This document shows positions 19,893 to 27,984 of a DNA stretch of 64,000 nt, one piece after another; positions within the stretch are counted from its first letter, which is position 1, and each line of letters starts with the position of its first letter. A program made the translations under genes and the position numbers. This stretch comes from Alphaproteobacteria bacterium (GTDB taxonomy: Bacteria > Pseudomonadota > Alphaproteobacteria > JAJFFI01): contig JASJBI010000018.1 of the NCBI GenBank assembly GCA_030066595.1, forward strand, positions 1 to 64,000. Reading direction: 5' to 3'. The notes beneath the pieces are model-generated. The model made no database searches. It saw only the letters and a program-made list of their open reading frames with translations, and had not been told where the DNA came from.

Positions 19893-22779
19893 CGCCGGGG
19901 GGTGCGGGCCGCTTGAGACGGTCCCTGTAGGACGACAGGAAGCCCTCGTAGTGGGCAACCTCGCGGACCTTCGCCACGAGCGAGGGATAGTCGGCCACCT
20001 CGCCGTCGGCTTCGTTGGCGACGACCCGGTAGGCGTCCCGGTAGGGGCTTTCCTCCATCAGATGGTCGAAGCGCCGGCGCAGCACCAGGAGCCCCTTGTG
20101 GTCGCCGCTCAGCGCCAAGGCCGTCGCCCAGCTCAGGATCAGCTTGGCATTCTCGTCCCCCAGCCGGCCGTCCTGTATGAGCAACTGGTTGGCGACCCGG
20201 CCCAGGGCCTTGGCCGCACCCGGCCAGTTCTGCAGCCGCCAGTAGATGGCGCTGCGGACCAAGTCGGTCTCCGGCCCCGGATCCGAGCCGATCACGTCGA
20301 GCGCCTCGTCCTGGCGACCGAGATCGGACAGGGCGCGGGCGCGCAGGCGGTTCCGCTCCATGATCAGGTCCTCGGGCAGCTTGCTGAATTTGGTGCGGTC
20401 CAGCGACATGAGGGCTTCGGTGGGCTGGCGGTCCATCAACCGGACGGCGGCGAGCCGGGCCCCGGCGCGGGACCGGTCGACGCCCTTCAGGCGACGGTCG
20501 ATCTGGCGCTCCAAGAGCTTGGCGGCGCTCTCCAAGAGGTCCACCGAGACCAGACGCTCGGCCAAGCGCTCGACGATGATGTCGCCGCGGCTGTCGGCTG
20601 GAGTCAGCTCCTGGAATTCGTCATAGATGCCGAGCGCCGTGACCGGAGCCAGCTCGTCCGCGCCGCCCTCGAGGAAGATGTCGAGAAAGGCCTTGCGCAG
20701 GTCGCGGCGCAGGGCGCCGTACTCCGGATGGTTTGGATAGAACTCGGCCGCGCGGCGCATGTTGCTCAAGGCCAGGCGATAGCGCTTTTCCGCAAGGTAG
20801 TGCGCGGCGAGCCGGCGCAACACCCGGAACTCCACGTCATCGCCGCGCCAGGCGAAGCGGAGGTCCTCCAACTTGATGACGGCCTCTGCGCGCGAGATCT
20901 TCTGCTGTTCGAACAGGACCTCGATCCGCTCGACCTCCGCCTCGATGCGGATCGGCGGCTTCGAGTCCTTGATCACCTTTTCCCATTGCACCAGGGCGGC
21001 GTCCAACTCCTTGCGGGCGCGCAGCGCGACGCCGCGCAGGTAGTCTCCTTCGGACAGCTGGGCCCGGGTTGGCTTGCCTGCGGTCAACAGGTCGAGAAAC
21101 TCCATCGCCTCGGCGGGTTTGCCGTTTTTCAGGCTGGCCCGCGTCGCCATCAGCACGAAGTTCGAGCGAAACGGCTCGAGATAGAAGCGCAGCAGGGCCC
21201 TGCCGCCGGCGAAGTTCTCCGCCGCCGCCTCCCAGTCGAGCTGTGTCGATCGCAGTGCCCCGCGCCAGAGCGCTGCTTCGGCGTTGCCGTTGAGGCCGGG
21301 GTCAAGCAAGGCCTGACCGGCCTGCCGCAGATCGTTGACCTGCAGCGCCGCCGCGCCGAGCAGCAGGTTGAAGGCCGCTTCCTTGCCGATGGCGTCCTGC
21401 TGGCGCGCCAGCGTCAGCGTGCCAAGTGCGTCGGAATAGAACCCGTGCGCGAAGAGATACTGACCCAGCACCAGCCGCTGCCGGCCGCGCTCGGACTCCG
21501 TCGCGGCAGCGACCTCGTTCTGAAGACGCTGCTTGGTCACGCGGAAGTTCTTGCCGAATGCCCGCCAGGCCGGCACGTCGATCAGGCGGGGTGAAGCCGC
21601 CTTGTCTCCGGGCCAGCGCACATCCTTCCGCTCGGACTCGCGGCCCGAAAGCACAAGACCCTTGACGCTGGTGATCTGAACCCCTTCGCGGATGCGGCGG
21701 ATCAGGACGTCATCGGCGAGCGCGCGGATCACGATCCCCTGCGCCGTCGTGATCAGACGGAACTCGGGAAACACCCGGTCGGATCCGACCCCCAGGCCGG
21801 AGCCGCGCAAGGGGACGACATAGACCGTCTCCGACAGCCCATCGTCCACCATGACCAGCGGGTCCACCGCCCCGCGGACCGGCAGCAGAACACGCGGTTC
21901 GACCGGTGCCCGGGGCTGCGCCAGGACCTTGATCTCTTTGGCCGGGATCGCCCGCTTGCGCGAGACCTGCACGATCCAGACATTGCCCTGGCGCGACACC
22001 TTCGGATAGAGACCGGTGCCAACGCGGAACCTGGCCGCGCTGCCCAGCGGCAAGGGAACTTGCTGCAGTGACGCGGTCTGGTCTCCGCCGGCCCGCCGGG
22101 CGGCGCGGAGATCCAGTTTCTCGACGCGGTCGAAGACCGCCCAGACGTAACCGCCCCGCCGGTAGATCGCGGCCGAGACAGGAACCGGCCATTCGAAACG
22201 AAGGGTGAAGGTCCCGCCCGACCGTCCGGCGAGATAGCGCACCGGCACGGCGTCCTGGTCCAGGGGCACCGGCACCGCGGCAGGCGCTGGGGTGGCGGCG
22301 GGTGCGGCCACGGGCTCCTGGACCGGTTCGGATGGCTTGGGCGATGGCGACGCGGCCGGCGCCGCTGCAGCGGGTTTCGGCGACGGCGCCGTCTTGGCGG
22401 CCTGCGCCGCTGCTGCTGGCTTAGGCGCTGTTTTTGGCAGGGCTGCTGGCGACGCGTCCGGGCGCGGTGTCGGCTTCAACGTCCGCGCCTTGGGCGCGGT
22501 TGCGGCGAACGCCGCTTGAGGTCGGCGCTTGGGAGCGAGACGCGCTTGCGGGCGCGTCCCGCGCCGTTGGCTGTTCCCCTGCAGCTCGGCCGGAGGCGTC
22601 GCGGCGAGGTCAACCACCACGCCGCTGTAGTCATCATCCAGCGCGCGGGCGTTTTGCGCGGCCGCAGGACCCGGACCTGCGAGGCCCGCAATCATGAGAC
22701 CGATGGCGACGAGGCGGAGCCAGCTGTCCCTGCCCGATCGATTCCGGATCTGCTCAGTCGGGAGTTCTCGAAGTCCCAT
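19882..22779 (-). CDS. Exported TPR-repeat protein beside cheYZ
   Basis: The 965-residue protein has a signal peptide (LRLVAIGLMIAGLAGPGPAAAQ, cleavage probably after AAA). It is followed by a Pro/Ala/Lys-rich linker to about residue 165, and a beta-rich domain (about 170-270) where TLRFEWPVPVSAAIYRRGGY stands out. The rest, from ~400 onward, is helical with degenerate tetratricopeptide repeats (YLFAHGFYSDALGTLTLARQ; LAEKRYRLALSNMRRAAEFY). It is therefore a periplasmic or envelope scaffold rather than an enzyme. It lies 55 bp downstream of cheZ on the same strand, so a role in flagellar or polar assembly is plausible but unproven. The ATG at 22779 was preferred; in-frame TTG (22797) and GTG starts lie just upstream. 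Confidence 0.75.
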   Translation of the reverse strand: MGLRELPTEQIRNRSGRDSWLRLVAIGLMIAGLAGPGPAAAQNARALDDDYSGVVVDLAATPPAELQGNSQRRGTRPQARLAPKRRPQAAFAATAPKARTLKPTPRPDASPAALPKTAPKPAAAAQAAKTAPSPKPAAAAPAASPSPKPSEPVQEPVAAPAATPAPAAVPVPLDQDAVPVRYLAGRSGGTFTLRFEWPVPVSAAIYRRGGYVWAVFDRVEKLDLRAARRAGGDQTASLQQVPLPLGSAARFRVGTGLYPKVSRQGNVWIVQVSRKRAIPAKEIKVLAQPRAPVEPRVLLPVRGAVDPLVMVDDGLSETVYVVPLRGSGLGVGSDRVFPEFRLITTAQGIVIRALADDVLIRRIREGVQITSVKGLVLSGRESERKDVRWPGDKAASPRLIDVPAWRAFGKNFRVTKQRLQNEVAAATESERGRQRLVLGQYLFAHGFYSDALGTLTLARQQDAIGKEAAFNLLLGAAALQVNDLRQAGQALLDPGLNGNAEAALWRGALRSTQLDWEAAAENFAGGRALLRFYLEPFRSNFVLMATRASLKNGKPAEAMEFLDLLTAGKPTRAQLSEGDYLRGVALRARKELDAALVQWEKVIKDSKPPIRIEAEVERIEVLFEQQKISRAEAVIKLEDLRFAWRGDDVEFRVLRRLAAHYLAEKRYRLALSNMRRAAEFYPNHPEYGALRRDLRKAFLDIFLEGGADELAPVTALGIYDEFQELTPADSRGDIIVERLAERLVSVDLLESAAKLLERQIDRRLKGVDRSRAGARLAAVRLMDRQPTEALMSLDRTKFSKLPEDLIMERNRLRARALSDLGRQDEALDVIGSDPGPETDLVRSAIYWRLQNWPGAAKALGRVANQLLIQDGRLGDENAKLILSWATALALSGDHKGLLVLRRRFDHLMEESPYRDAYRVVANEADGEVADYPSLVAKVREVAHYEGFLSSYRDRLKRPAPPGATP

Positions 22780-22834
22780 AGCGCGGCTCACGTCCAATTC
22801 CGCCCCTCTCTTGGCAGCACGCCCCGCTTCGAAC

Positions 22835-23491
22835 TCAATCAGCCAGCAAGGCGTCGATGTCTTCCTGGCTGAAGGCGTTGTCGGGCAGCTGCGGACCGTT
22901 CAGAAGCGCGGCGTCGTCCTGCGCCGGTGCAGCCTGCTCACCGGCCTTGCCCGGCTTCCTCTCAGCGCCGTTCGCGGGCTCGTGACCCAGCGCGGAGACC
23001 ACGAAGTTCACCCGCTCTTCGATATGCTTGAGCGTCTTGACCACCTTGGTGATGCGCTGGCCGGTGATGTCCTGGAAGTTGCAGGCCTCGTAGACGCGGG
23101 TGACCGCGTCTTCCAGCTTCTTGGCGTTCTCCTGGTCCAGCCCCTTGGCGACCTCTTCGACCGTCTCGGTGCAGTCGAGGATCGTTCCCGTCGCCTCTTC
23201 GGTCGCGGCGACTATGGCGTCGAGTTCGTCGGTTGCGGAGGGGATATGCTGCTGGCTGATCTCGTCCGGGCGCAGCGCGGCGATCTCGTTCTTGGCTTCT
23301 TGGATGTACTGGGCCAAGGATTCCAACTCTTCGCAGAGACGGATATCGCGCGCGGATATGTCGCCCTGAAGGCTGTTCAATACGTCGCGCACGATCTCGG
23401 CGATCTCGCGACGGCCGGCGGCGGCGTCCCGACGATCCCTCAGGAGCGCCAGACAGCTTTCCAGCTGGGCCCTGGCTTGGGCACCGATCAT
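22835..23491 (-). CDS. cheZ: Chemotaxis protein phosphatase CheZ
   Basis: CheZ dephosphorylates CheY-P to end the motor signal. The 218-residue helical product has the catalytic motif CNFQDITGQRI, with Asp141 and Gln145 matching E. coli Asp143 and Gln147, on a long helical hairpin dimer. After a flexible Lys/Gln/Ala linker (about 170-200), the protein ends FSQEDIDALLAD. CheZ proteins normally end in a CheY-tethering helix. Here that helix closely resembles the FliM N-terminal CheY-binding peptide. It follows cheY by 17 bp, with CAGGG before its ATG. Confidence 0.92.
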   Translation of the reverse strand: MIGAQARAQLESCLALLRDRRDAAAGRREIAEIVRDVLNSLQGDISARDIRLCEELESLAQYIQEAKNEIAALRPDEISQQHIPSATDELDAIVAATEEATGTILDCTETVEEVAKGLDQENAKKLEDAVTRVYEACNFQDITGQRITKVVKTLKHIEERVNFVVSALGHEPANGAERKPGKAGEQAAPAQDDAALLNGPQLPDNAFSQEDIDALLAD

Positions 23492-23508
23492 CCCTGAGAA
23501 CCCTTGGG

Positions 23509-23895
23509 CTAGAAGTCGCCCAGGACCGACGAGATCTTGGACTTCAGCGTTTCCGCGTTAAAGGGCTTGACGATGTAGTTGCTGACGCCCGCTTCCTTGG
23601 CGGCCACAACGTTCTCGGACTTGCTTTCCGCCGTCACCATGATGAACGGCATTTCCTTGAGTTCATCGTCAGAACGGACCTCTCGCAGCAGCTGCAGGCC
23701 GGTCATCGGCTCCATGTTCCAGTCGGATATCACCAGACCGTAGCTCTTTTCCCGGAGCTTCTGCAGGGCCGCCGATCCGTCGGTAGCCTCGTCAACGTTC
23801 TCGAAACCAAGCTGCTTCAACAGGTTGCGGACGATACGCAGCATCGTCTTGTAGTCGTCCACAATCAGGATCTGCATGTTCTTATCGATAGCCAT
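23509..23895 (-). CDS. cheY: Chemotaxis response regulator CheY
   Basis: This 128-residue single-domain receiver, when phosphorylated, binds FliM (present at 25265-26350) and switches flagellar rotation. All receiver residues are in place: Asp13/Asp14, phospho-acceptor Asp58 in SDWNMEPMTG, Thr88 in VTAES and Lys110 in VKPF. The DWNMEPMTGLQLL stretch is highly CheY-like. Its ribosome binding site is AGGGGTG. A perfect TTAA-N7-TTAA box lies 74-88 bp upstream. Confidence 0.96.
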   Translation of the reverse strand: MAIDKNMQILIVDDYKTMLRIVRNLLKQLGFENVDEATDGSAALQKLREKSYGLVISDWNMEPMTGLQLLREVRSDDELKEMPFIMVTAESKSENVVAAKEAGVSNYIVKPFNAETLKSKISSVLGDF

Positions 23896-23968
23896 AAGTC
23901 ACCCCTGTCGCGCTTGAACCCTTTGGAGGCCGGCAAGTGGATTAGGCGTGCAGTCTAGGAATCCGCCG

Positions 23969-23983
23969 TTAAATTAGGGTTAA
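23969..23983 (-). promoter_or_regulatory. CtrA-type box upstream of cheY
   Basis: TTAA-ATTAGGG-TTAA is an exact match to the TTAA-N7-TTAA consensus of the alphaproteobacterial master regulator CtrA. It lies 74-88 bp upstream of the cheY start in a ~150 bp non-coding gap, in a good position for activation of cheY-cheZ and perhaps the TPR gene. Confidence 0.7.
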
Positions 23984-24043
23984 GTGCGGTTTCCCAAGGG
24001 GTCGGCCGGACCTGATGAGGCGCGCCCCGGACCGCCCGTGGGC

Positions 24044-24826
24044 TCAGGACCCGCCTTCCGCCGCATCCACATCCAGGTCGTTTCGCCGGGCCGCAAGCTC
24101 CTGGGTCACCTCGCGGGCTTTCTTGGAATCCATGGCCGCCAGGATTGGCGCGACCTTGGAGCCCTTCATGCCCTGCATCACCGAGAGCAGGACCTCCATC
24201 TCGAGCTGATCGAATATCCGGGCCGCGTCCTTCGGCTTCATCTTCTCGTAGATCTTGACCAGGGCCGCGAGCTTCTGCTGCTCCTTGCCCTCGTATCGCT
24301 TGATCAGCTGGGCGACGATTTCGCGCAGCTTCTTGAGCTCCGAGATCTTCTGCTCGACGCGCTGCTCGGCCGCCTGCAGCAAGCCCTCGCGCATTTCCAT
24401 GTCCTTTTCGCGCTCCTCGAGCGCGGCGCGTCGCTTGGCCAGCTGTTGCAGCACCTCGATCTCCGCGTCGCTGAACAGGCTCGGGTCGCGCGGAATGCCG
24501 CCGGTCGGATTGGGCGCCGGTGACGGTGGCGCGCCCGTGGCACCCGGTCTGTCGGGCTCCTTTGCGGCGGCCTTGGCGTCCGTCTTGCCGGCTTCGTCGA
24601 CAGGCTTTGCCGGCGCGCCGGTCTCGGCCGGTGTCTTCGCCGGCTTGATCTCACTCTCGCCGGACGCCCGAGTGGCGTCGCCTGCCGCCGTGTCGATTGC
24701 GGCCAGCTCGGCCGCCAGAGACGGATCGAGGTCGTGTACCAGCCCTCCGATGCGCAGGGTCAGGAGCACGCCCACAAGCAAGAGGAATGCGGTCAGGAAG
24801 TTGAGCTTGAACCGTGGAGTTCTCAT
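24044..24826 (-). CDS. motE: Flagellar motor chaperone MotE-like protein
   Basis: The 260-residue protein has one N-terminal membrane helix (about 9-28), a disordered Ala/Pro/Lys-rich segment, a long coiled coil (about 130-195, KRRAALEEREKDMEMREGLL) and a C-terminal MgtE-N-like helical domain (YEKMKPKDAARIFDQLEMEV). This order is that of MotE, which in Sinorhizobium stabilises MotC in the periplasm so that the stator can work. The ATG follows GAAGAGGGGAC. It is the last gene of fliL-fliM-DUF6468-motE. No motC is in the window, so the partner may differ. Confidence 0.8.
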   Translation of the reverse strand: MRTPRFKLNFLTAFLLLVGVLLTLRIGGLVHDLDPSLAAELAAIDTAAGDATRASGESEIKPAKTPAETGAPAKPVDEAGKTDAKAAAKEPDRPGATGAPPSPAPNPTGGIPRDPSLFSDAEIEVLQQLAKRRAALEEREKDMEMREGLLQAAEQRVEQKISELKKLREIVAQLIKRYEGKEQQKLAALVKIYEKMKPKDAARIFDQLEMEVLLSVMQGMKGSKVAPILAAMDSKKAREVTQELAARRNDLDVDAAEGGS

Positions 24827-24845
24827 GTCCCCTCTTCGATCGATC

Positions 24846-25262
24846 TCACGAGCCTGCCTCGCCGGACCTGCCCCGGACCGCCTGACGCAGCGCATGCCCG
24901 ATGTCGTTCTCGGACGTGCCCACCGGTGCGGCAACGGGCGCCGGTCTGCCGGCGAGCTGAGACTTCCGGGTGACCGCTTCGGCGCGCTCGATGAGGTACA
25001 TCAGATCGTCCCGCAGGACCTCGCCCTTTGCGAGGACGTCCGGGTCGGCGCCGACCACCGGCTCGCCCGAGCCCAGGCCCTTGACGCGGCTCAGGGCGGC
25101 TTCAGTTTGTGCCGCGGCCGCGCTGAACTCGTCGAGTTTCGCGCGCATCTCGGCTTCGTTCCTGCGCAGCGCCGCGAGCCTGCGGCTCAGCACCACGCCG
25201 AAATAGATCGCGACGCACAGCAGCACGATGACGACGCCATCGACGATCAAGGCGAAGGTCAT
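24846..25262 (-). CDS. DUF6468 membrane-anchored protein of the fliLM operon
   Basis: The 138-residue protein has one N-terminal transmembrane helix (about 4-24, LIVDGVVIVLLCVAIYFGVVL). A coiled-coil-like segment follows (RRLAALRRNEAEMRAKLDEF), then a conserved-looking block DDLMYLIERAEAVTRK. It fits DUF6468 proteins found between fliM and motE in alphaproteobacteria. Its ATG is two bases after the fliM stop, so it is tightly coupled to the switch complex gene. Function unknown; a motor-associated role is inferred only from position. Confidence 0.75.
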   Translation of the reverse strand: MTFALIVDGVVIVLLCVAIYFGVVLSRRLAALRRNEAEMRAKLDEFSAAAAQTEAALSRVKGLGSGEPVVGADPDVLAKGEVLRDDLMYLIERAEAVTRKSQLAGRPAPVAAPVGTSENDIGHALRQAVRGRSGEAGS

Positions 25263-25264
25263 CG

Positions 25265-26350
25265 CTAGTCCGCCTCTTTTTCGATCTTCTCTTCGATGCG
25301 GACCGCGATCTTGCCGGCGCAGCGTCCCATGCGGCCGGCGAACATGGAGACGTCGCCGCAGCGCAGCTCGACGGGCGATTCCGGGCTTACATTCAGCATC
25401 AAACGATCGCCGACCTTCCAGTTGAGCACCTCGTTGAGCGAGATCGTTTGCTCGTCCAAGACACCTTCGATCTTGACGTCGGTGTGCCAGAGCTCGCTGG
25501 CCAAGTGTCCCTCCCAAATCGAGTCGCGGCCGAACTTCTCGCCCATGAACATCTGCAGCAGCAGCTCGCGGACCGGCTCCAGGGTGGCATAGGGGAACAG
25601 CAGATCCATGCGCCCGCCCCGATCCTCCATGTCGATGCGCAGCCGCGCCTGGATCGCCGCGTTCGCGGCCCGCGCAATCGCGGCAAAGCGGGGATTGGTC
25701 TCCAGCCGGTCGAACGCGAACTTCACCTTGGACAAGGGCTCGAAAGCGGCGCACATGTCGGACAGCACGACATGGATCATGCGCTCGACCAGGTTCCGCT
25801 CGATCGTCGTGTACGGCCGGCCCTCGATCCGCATTGCCGCCGTGCCGCGCCGCCCGCCCAGCAATACGTCCACAATGGAGTAGATCAGCGCGCTGTCGAC
25901 CGTGACCAGCCCGTAGTTGTCCCATTCCTCGGCCTTGAACACGGCGAGGATGGCCGGCAGGGGAATCGAGTTCAGATAGTCGCCGAAGCGGATGGAGGAC
26001 ACGTTGTCGAGCGAGACCTCGACATTGTCCGACGTGAAGTTGCGCAGGCTGGTGGTCATGAGGCGAACCAGCCGGTCGAACGCCACCTCAAGCATCGGCA
26101 GGCGCTCGTAGGAGACGAGGGCGCTGTTGATGATGGCGTTGATGCCCGAGTCGGAGGCGCCGCCACCGCTGGAGTCGCTATCGAAGCCCAGCAGGCTGTC
26201 GATCTCGTCCTGGTTCAGGACGCGGGCGGAGCGGGTCTCCTCGAAGGCACCACCGTCTTCGTCATCGCCCCCGGGCGCCGCCTCCTCAGCCGCATCGGCT
26301 TCGGCCGCTGCCGCCCATTCCTCGGCCAGATTTTCCTGGTCTTCAGCCAT
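25265..26350 (-). CDS. fliM: Flagellar motor switch protein FliM
   Basis: FliM is the C-ring subunit that binds CheY-P and sets rotation direction. The 361-residue product has the N-terminal CheY-binding peptide LNQDEIDSLLGF at 45-56, a CheC-like middle domain (NAIINSALVSYERLPMLEV onward) and a C-terminal SpoA domain (about 275-350, WEGHLASELWHTDVKIEG). The unusual part is the 44-residue acidic, Ala/Glu-rich extension before the CheY-binding peptide, which normally sits at the extreme N-terminus. It lies 39 bp downstream of fliL. Confidence 0.95.
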   Translation of the reverse strand: MAEDQENLAEEWAAAAEADAAEEAAPGGDDEDGGAFEETRSARVLNQDEIDSLLGFDSDSSGGGASDSGINAIINSALVSYERLPMLEVAFDRLVRLMTTSLRNFTSDNVEVSLDNVSSIRFGDYLNSIPLPAILAVFKAEEWDNYGLVTVDSALIYSIVDVLLGGRRGTAAMRIEGRPYTTIERNLVERMIHVVLSDMCAAFEPLSKVKFAFDRLETNPRFAAIARAANAAIQARLRIDMEDRGGRMDLLFPYATLEPVRELLLQMFMGEKFGRDSIWEGHLASELWHTDVKIEGVLDEQTISLNEVLNWKVGDRLMLNVSPESPVELRCGDVSMFAGRMGRCAGKIAVRIEEKIEKEAD

Positions 26351-26389
26351 CAATTGCTGCGCCGTTGCTGTTTCGGTTTTGGCTTCGGA

Positions 26390-26953
26390 TCACTGGATCA
26401 GCATCTCGCGGAACAGCACGTCCAGGATCTTTGCCGGCGCGGCGGCCATATTGATCCGTTTCAGCAGCTGTTCGCGAAGCCGCGTCAAACCTGCCGAGCC
26501 GCGGAGGTCCTCGACCCGCAGTTCCCGCAGATAGATCTGGAAGTTGTCGATGATCCGCGGCATCACCGCCTGGATACGCGGGATATCGGCGGCGTCTTCG
26601 AGCTCGAGGCTGATGCTGACCTTCAGATAGTGGCTCTTGCGGCCCGCGGTGTTCAGGTTGACCAGCAGGTCGGGAAGGTCGTGGAAGATCATGGTGTGCT
26701 GCGGTTCCGGCTCGGCCTCGGCCGCCTGCTCGGTTTCGCCGGGGGACAGGTACGGATCGAACAGGCCGGCGAAATAGGCGCCGCCCAGCCCCGCCAGGAT
26801 GAACACCAGGGGAAGCACGCCGAACAACACCAGCTTCTTGCCGGGCAGCCGTTTCCTGCTCGGCGTGCCGCCGTCTTCGGCCTCGGCGCCCTCCTCGAGG
26901 GCCTCTTCGGGGATATCTTGATCGACTTCCTGCGCAGCCATGGAGTGCCCCAT
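26390..26953 (-). CDS. fliL: Flagellar basal body-associated protein FliL
   Basis: FliL is a single-pass inner-membrane protein that rings the stator and supports torque. The 187-residue product has an acidic cytoplasmic N-terminus, a membrane helix at about 41-62 (LVLFGVLPLVFILAGLGG) and a periplasmic stomatin-like domain (HYLKVSISLEL, then LREQLLKRIN). It ends FREMLIQ, as many FliL proteins do. A second in-frame ATG at 26941 would remove four residues and is nearly as likely. It heads the leftward operon; a near-consensus CtrA box lies 53-67 bp upstream. Confidence 0.92.
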   Translation of the reverse strand: MGHSMAAQEVDQDIPEEALEEGAEAEDGGTPSRKRLPGKKLVLFGVLPLVFILAGLGGAYFAGLFDPYLSPGETEQAAEAEPEPQHTMIFHDLPDLLVNLNTAGRKSHYLKVSISLELEDAADIPRIQAVMPRIIDNFQIYLRELRVEDLRGSAGLTRLREQLLKRINMAAAPAKILDVLFREMLIQ

Positions 26954-27005
26954 TCACGGATCTGCCGGGCGCGGTCGCCCGAAGCTTGACAGTACCGAAC
27001 GATGG

Positions 27006-27020
27006 TTAAGAAGAGGTTGA
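27006..27020 (-). promoter_or_regulatory. CtrA-like box upstream of fliL
   Basis: TTAA-GAAGAGG-TTGA matches the CtrA consensus with one mismatch, 53-67 bp upstream of the fliL start. This is almost the same spacing as the exact box before fliX. In Caulobacter the fliLM operon is CtrA-activated, so the position is meaningful. Confidence 0.5.
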
Positions 27021-27083
27021 GCGCCGTCGCTCGAAAGGCTTTTATTTCAAAGCCTTGCGAGGATTCATCCAGTCGGAGGTCGG

Positions 27084-27096
27084 GGAAATATCTGCC
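27084..27096. promoter_or_regulatory. Imperfect FlbD/ftr-like palindrome between fliL and flgF
   Basis: GGAA-ATATC-TGCC fits the GGCA-N5-TGCC palindrome seen before other late flagellar operons, with one mismatch, and is flanked by GG and GGG. It lies about 115-125 bp upstream of the predicted flgF transcription start, the usual enhancer distance for a sigma-54 activator. Weak on its own. Confidence 0.35.
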
Positions 27097-27184
27097 GGGT
27101 AAGCTGTGCCGCCGAGACACCGCAAATGGCCGCTCCGGCCTGGATCCGGGATCGCAAAACTTTGACTTAAAACCACTTTATCGA

Positions 27185-27201
27185 TGGCACGCCCTGTGCA
27201 T
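27185..27201 (+). promoter_or_regulatory. Sigma-54 promoter of flgF
   Basis: TGGCACGCCCTGTGCAT has the invariant GG (-24) and GC (-12) at the exact spacing required by RpoN and a perfect TGGCACG half. Transcription would start near 27211, 26 bp before the flgF ATG. Confidence 0.75.
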
Positions 27202-27236
27202 GAGCGGTTCTGGGACAATCACTGCGCCATGGGATC

Positions 27237-27953
27237 ATGACGGTCACCACAGAGATCTATGCATTCGCCGCGCAGACCATGCTGGCCCAGGCCATGGACA
27301 TGGTGGCGGACAATATCGCCAACGCGGACACGCCCGCCTACAAGCGGGAACAGCTCCGGTTTCGGGAATACTTCGACAAGCTCGGGACCGACGACACGCT
27401 GTCCGGGCTGGATCGGCTCCGGGACCTCGTCGACGGCCCCATGCAACAGACCGGGAACCCCCTCGACCTCGCCATCAAGGGGGACGGCTTCTTCTCGGTC
27501 GAGACGCCGAACGGCGTGATGTACACCCGCAATGGCCGGTTCACCATCGACGAGGACGGCAATCTAGCCACGAGCAACGGTCTCAAGGTGCTCGGCGACG
27601 ACGGTGGTCCGCTCGTGTTCGCGCCCACGGACAAGGAGATCACCATCGACAGCGCCGGCAAGGTGCTGGCGGACGGTGGCGAGGTCGGCACTCTGGATCT
27701 GGTGCGTTTCCGCGACCCGTCGAGCCTCGAGCGGGCCGGCGGCGGCCTCTACCTCCCCCGCGGCGCCGATCCCGAGCCGGCCGACGAGGCGGTCGTGCTG
27801 CAAGGCGTGATCGAAGGCTCGAATGTCCAGCCGATCAAGGAAATCACCAGGATGATCAGCGTCATGCGCGGCTACCAGTCGGCTCAGCAGATCGCCGAGG
27901 ACGAGCATGACCGCATCCGCCAGGCGATTCGCGCCCTGACGGACGCGAACTGA
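27237..27953 (+). CDS. flgF: Flagellar proximal rod protein FlgF
   Basis: FlgF forms part of the proximal rod of the flagellar axle, exported by the flagellar type III apparatus. The 238-residue product has the rod/hook N-terminal signature (MVADNIANADTPAYKRE), the central LDLAIKGDGFFSVETPNG block, and the C-terminal coiled segment IKEITRMISVMRGYQSAQQI that packs against the N-terminus. Length is normal. It is the first gene of flgF-flgG-flgA-flgH under a sigma-54 promoter. Confidence 0.95.
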   Translation: MTVTTEIYAFAAQTMLAQAMDMVADNIANADTPAYKREQLRFREYFDKLGTDDTLSGLDRLRDLVDGPMQQTGNPLDLAIKGDGFFSVETPNGVMYTRNGRFTIDEDGNLATSNGLKVLGDDGGPLVFAPTDKEITIDSAGKVLADGGEVGTLDLVRFRDPSSLERAGGGLYLPRGADPEPADEAVVLQGVIEGSNVQPIKEITRMISVMRGYQSAQQIAEDEHDRIRQAIRALTDAN

Positions 27954-27984
27954 CGGATCTGATCAGGAAGAAGGATCTGAACCA

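Noticed and set aside
27055..27071. Possible sigma-54 promoter facing fliL (TGGATGAATCCTCGCAA on the minus strand)
   Set aside because: GG/GC spacing is right, but both halves are poor and a CtrA-like box explains fliL better; kept only as a remote alternative.
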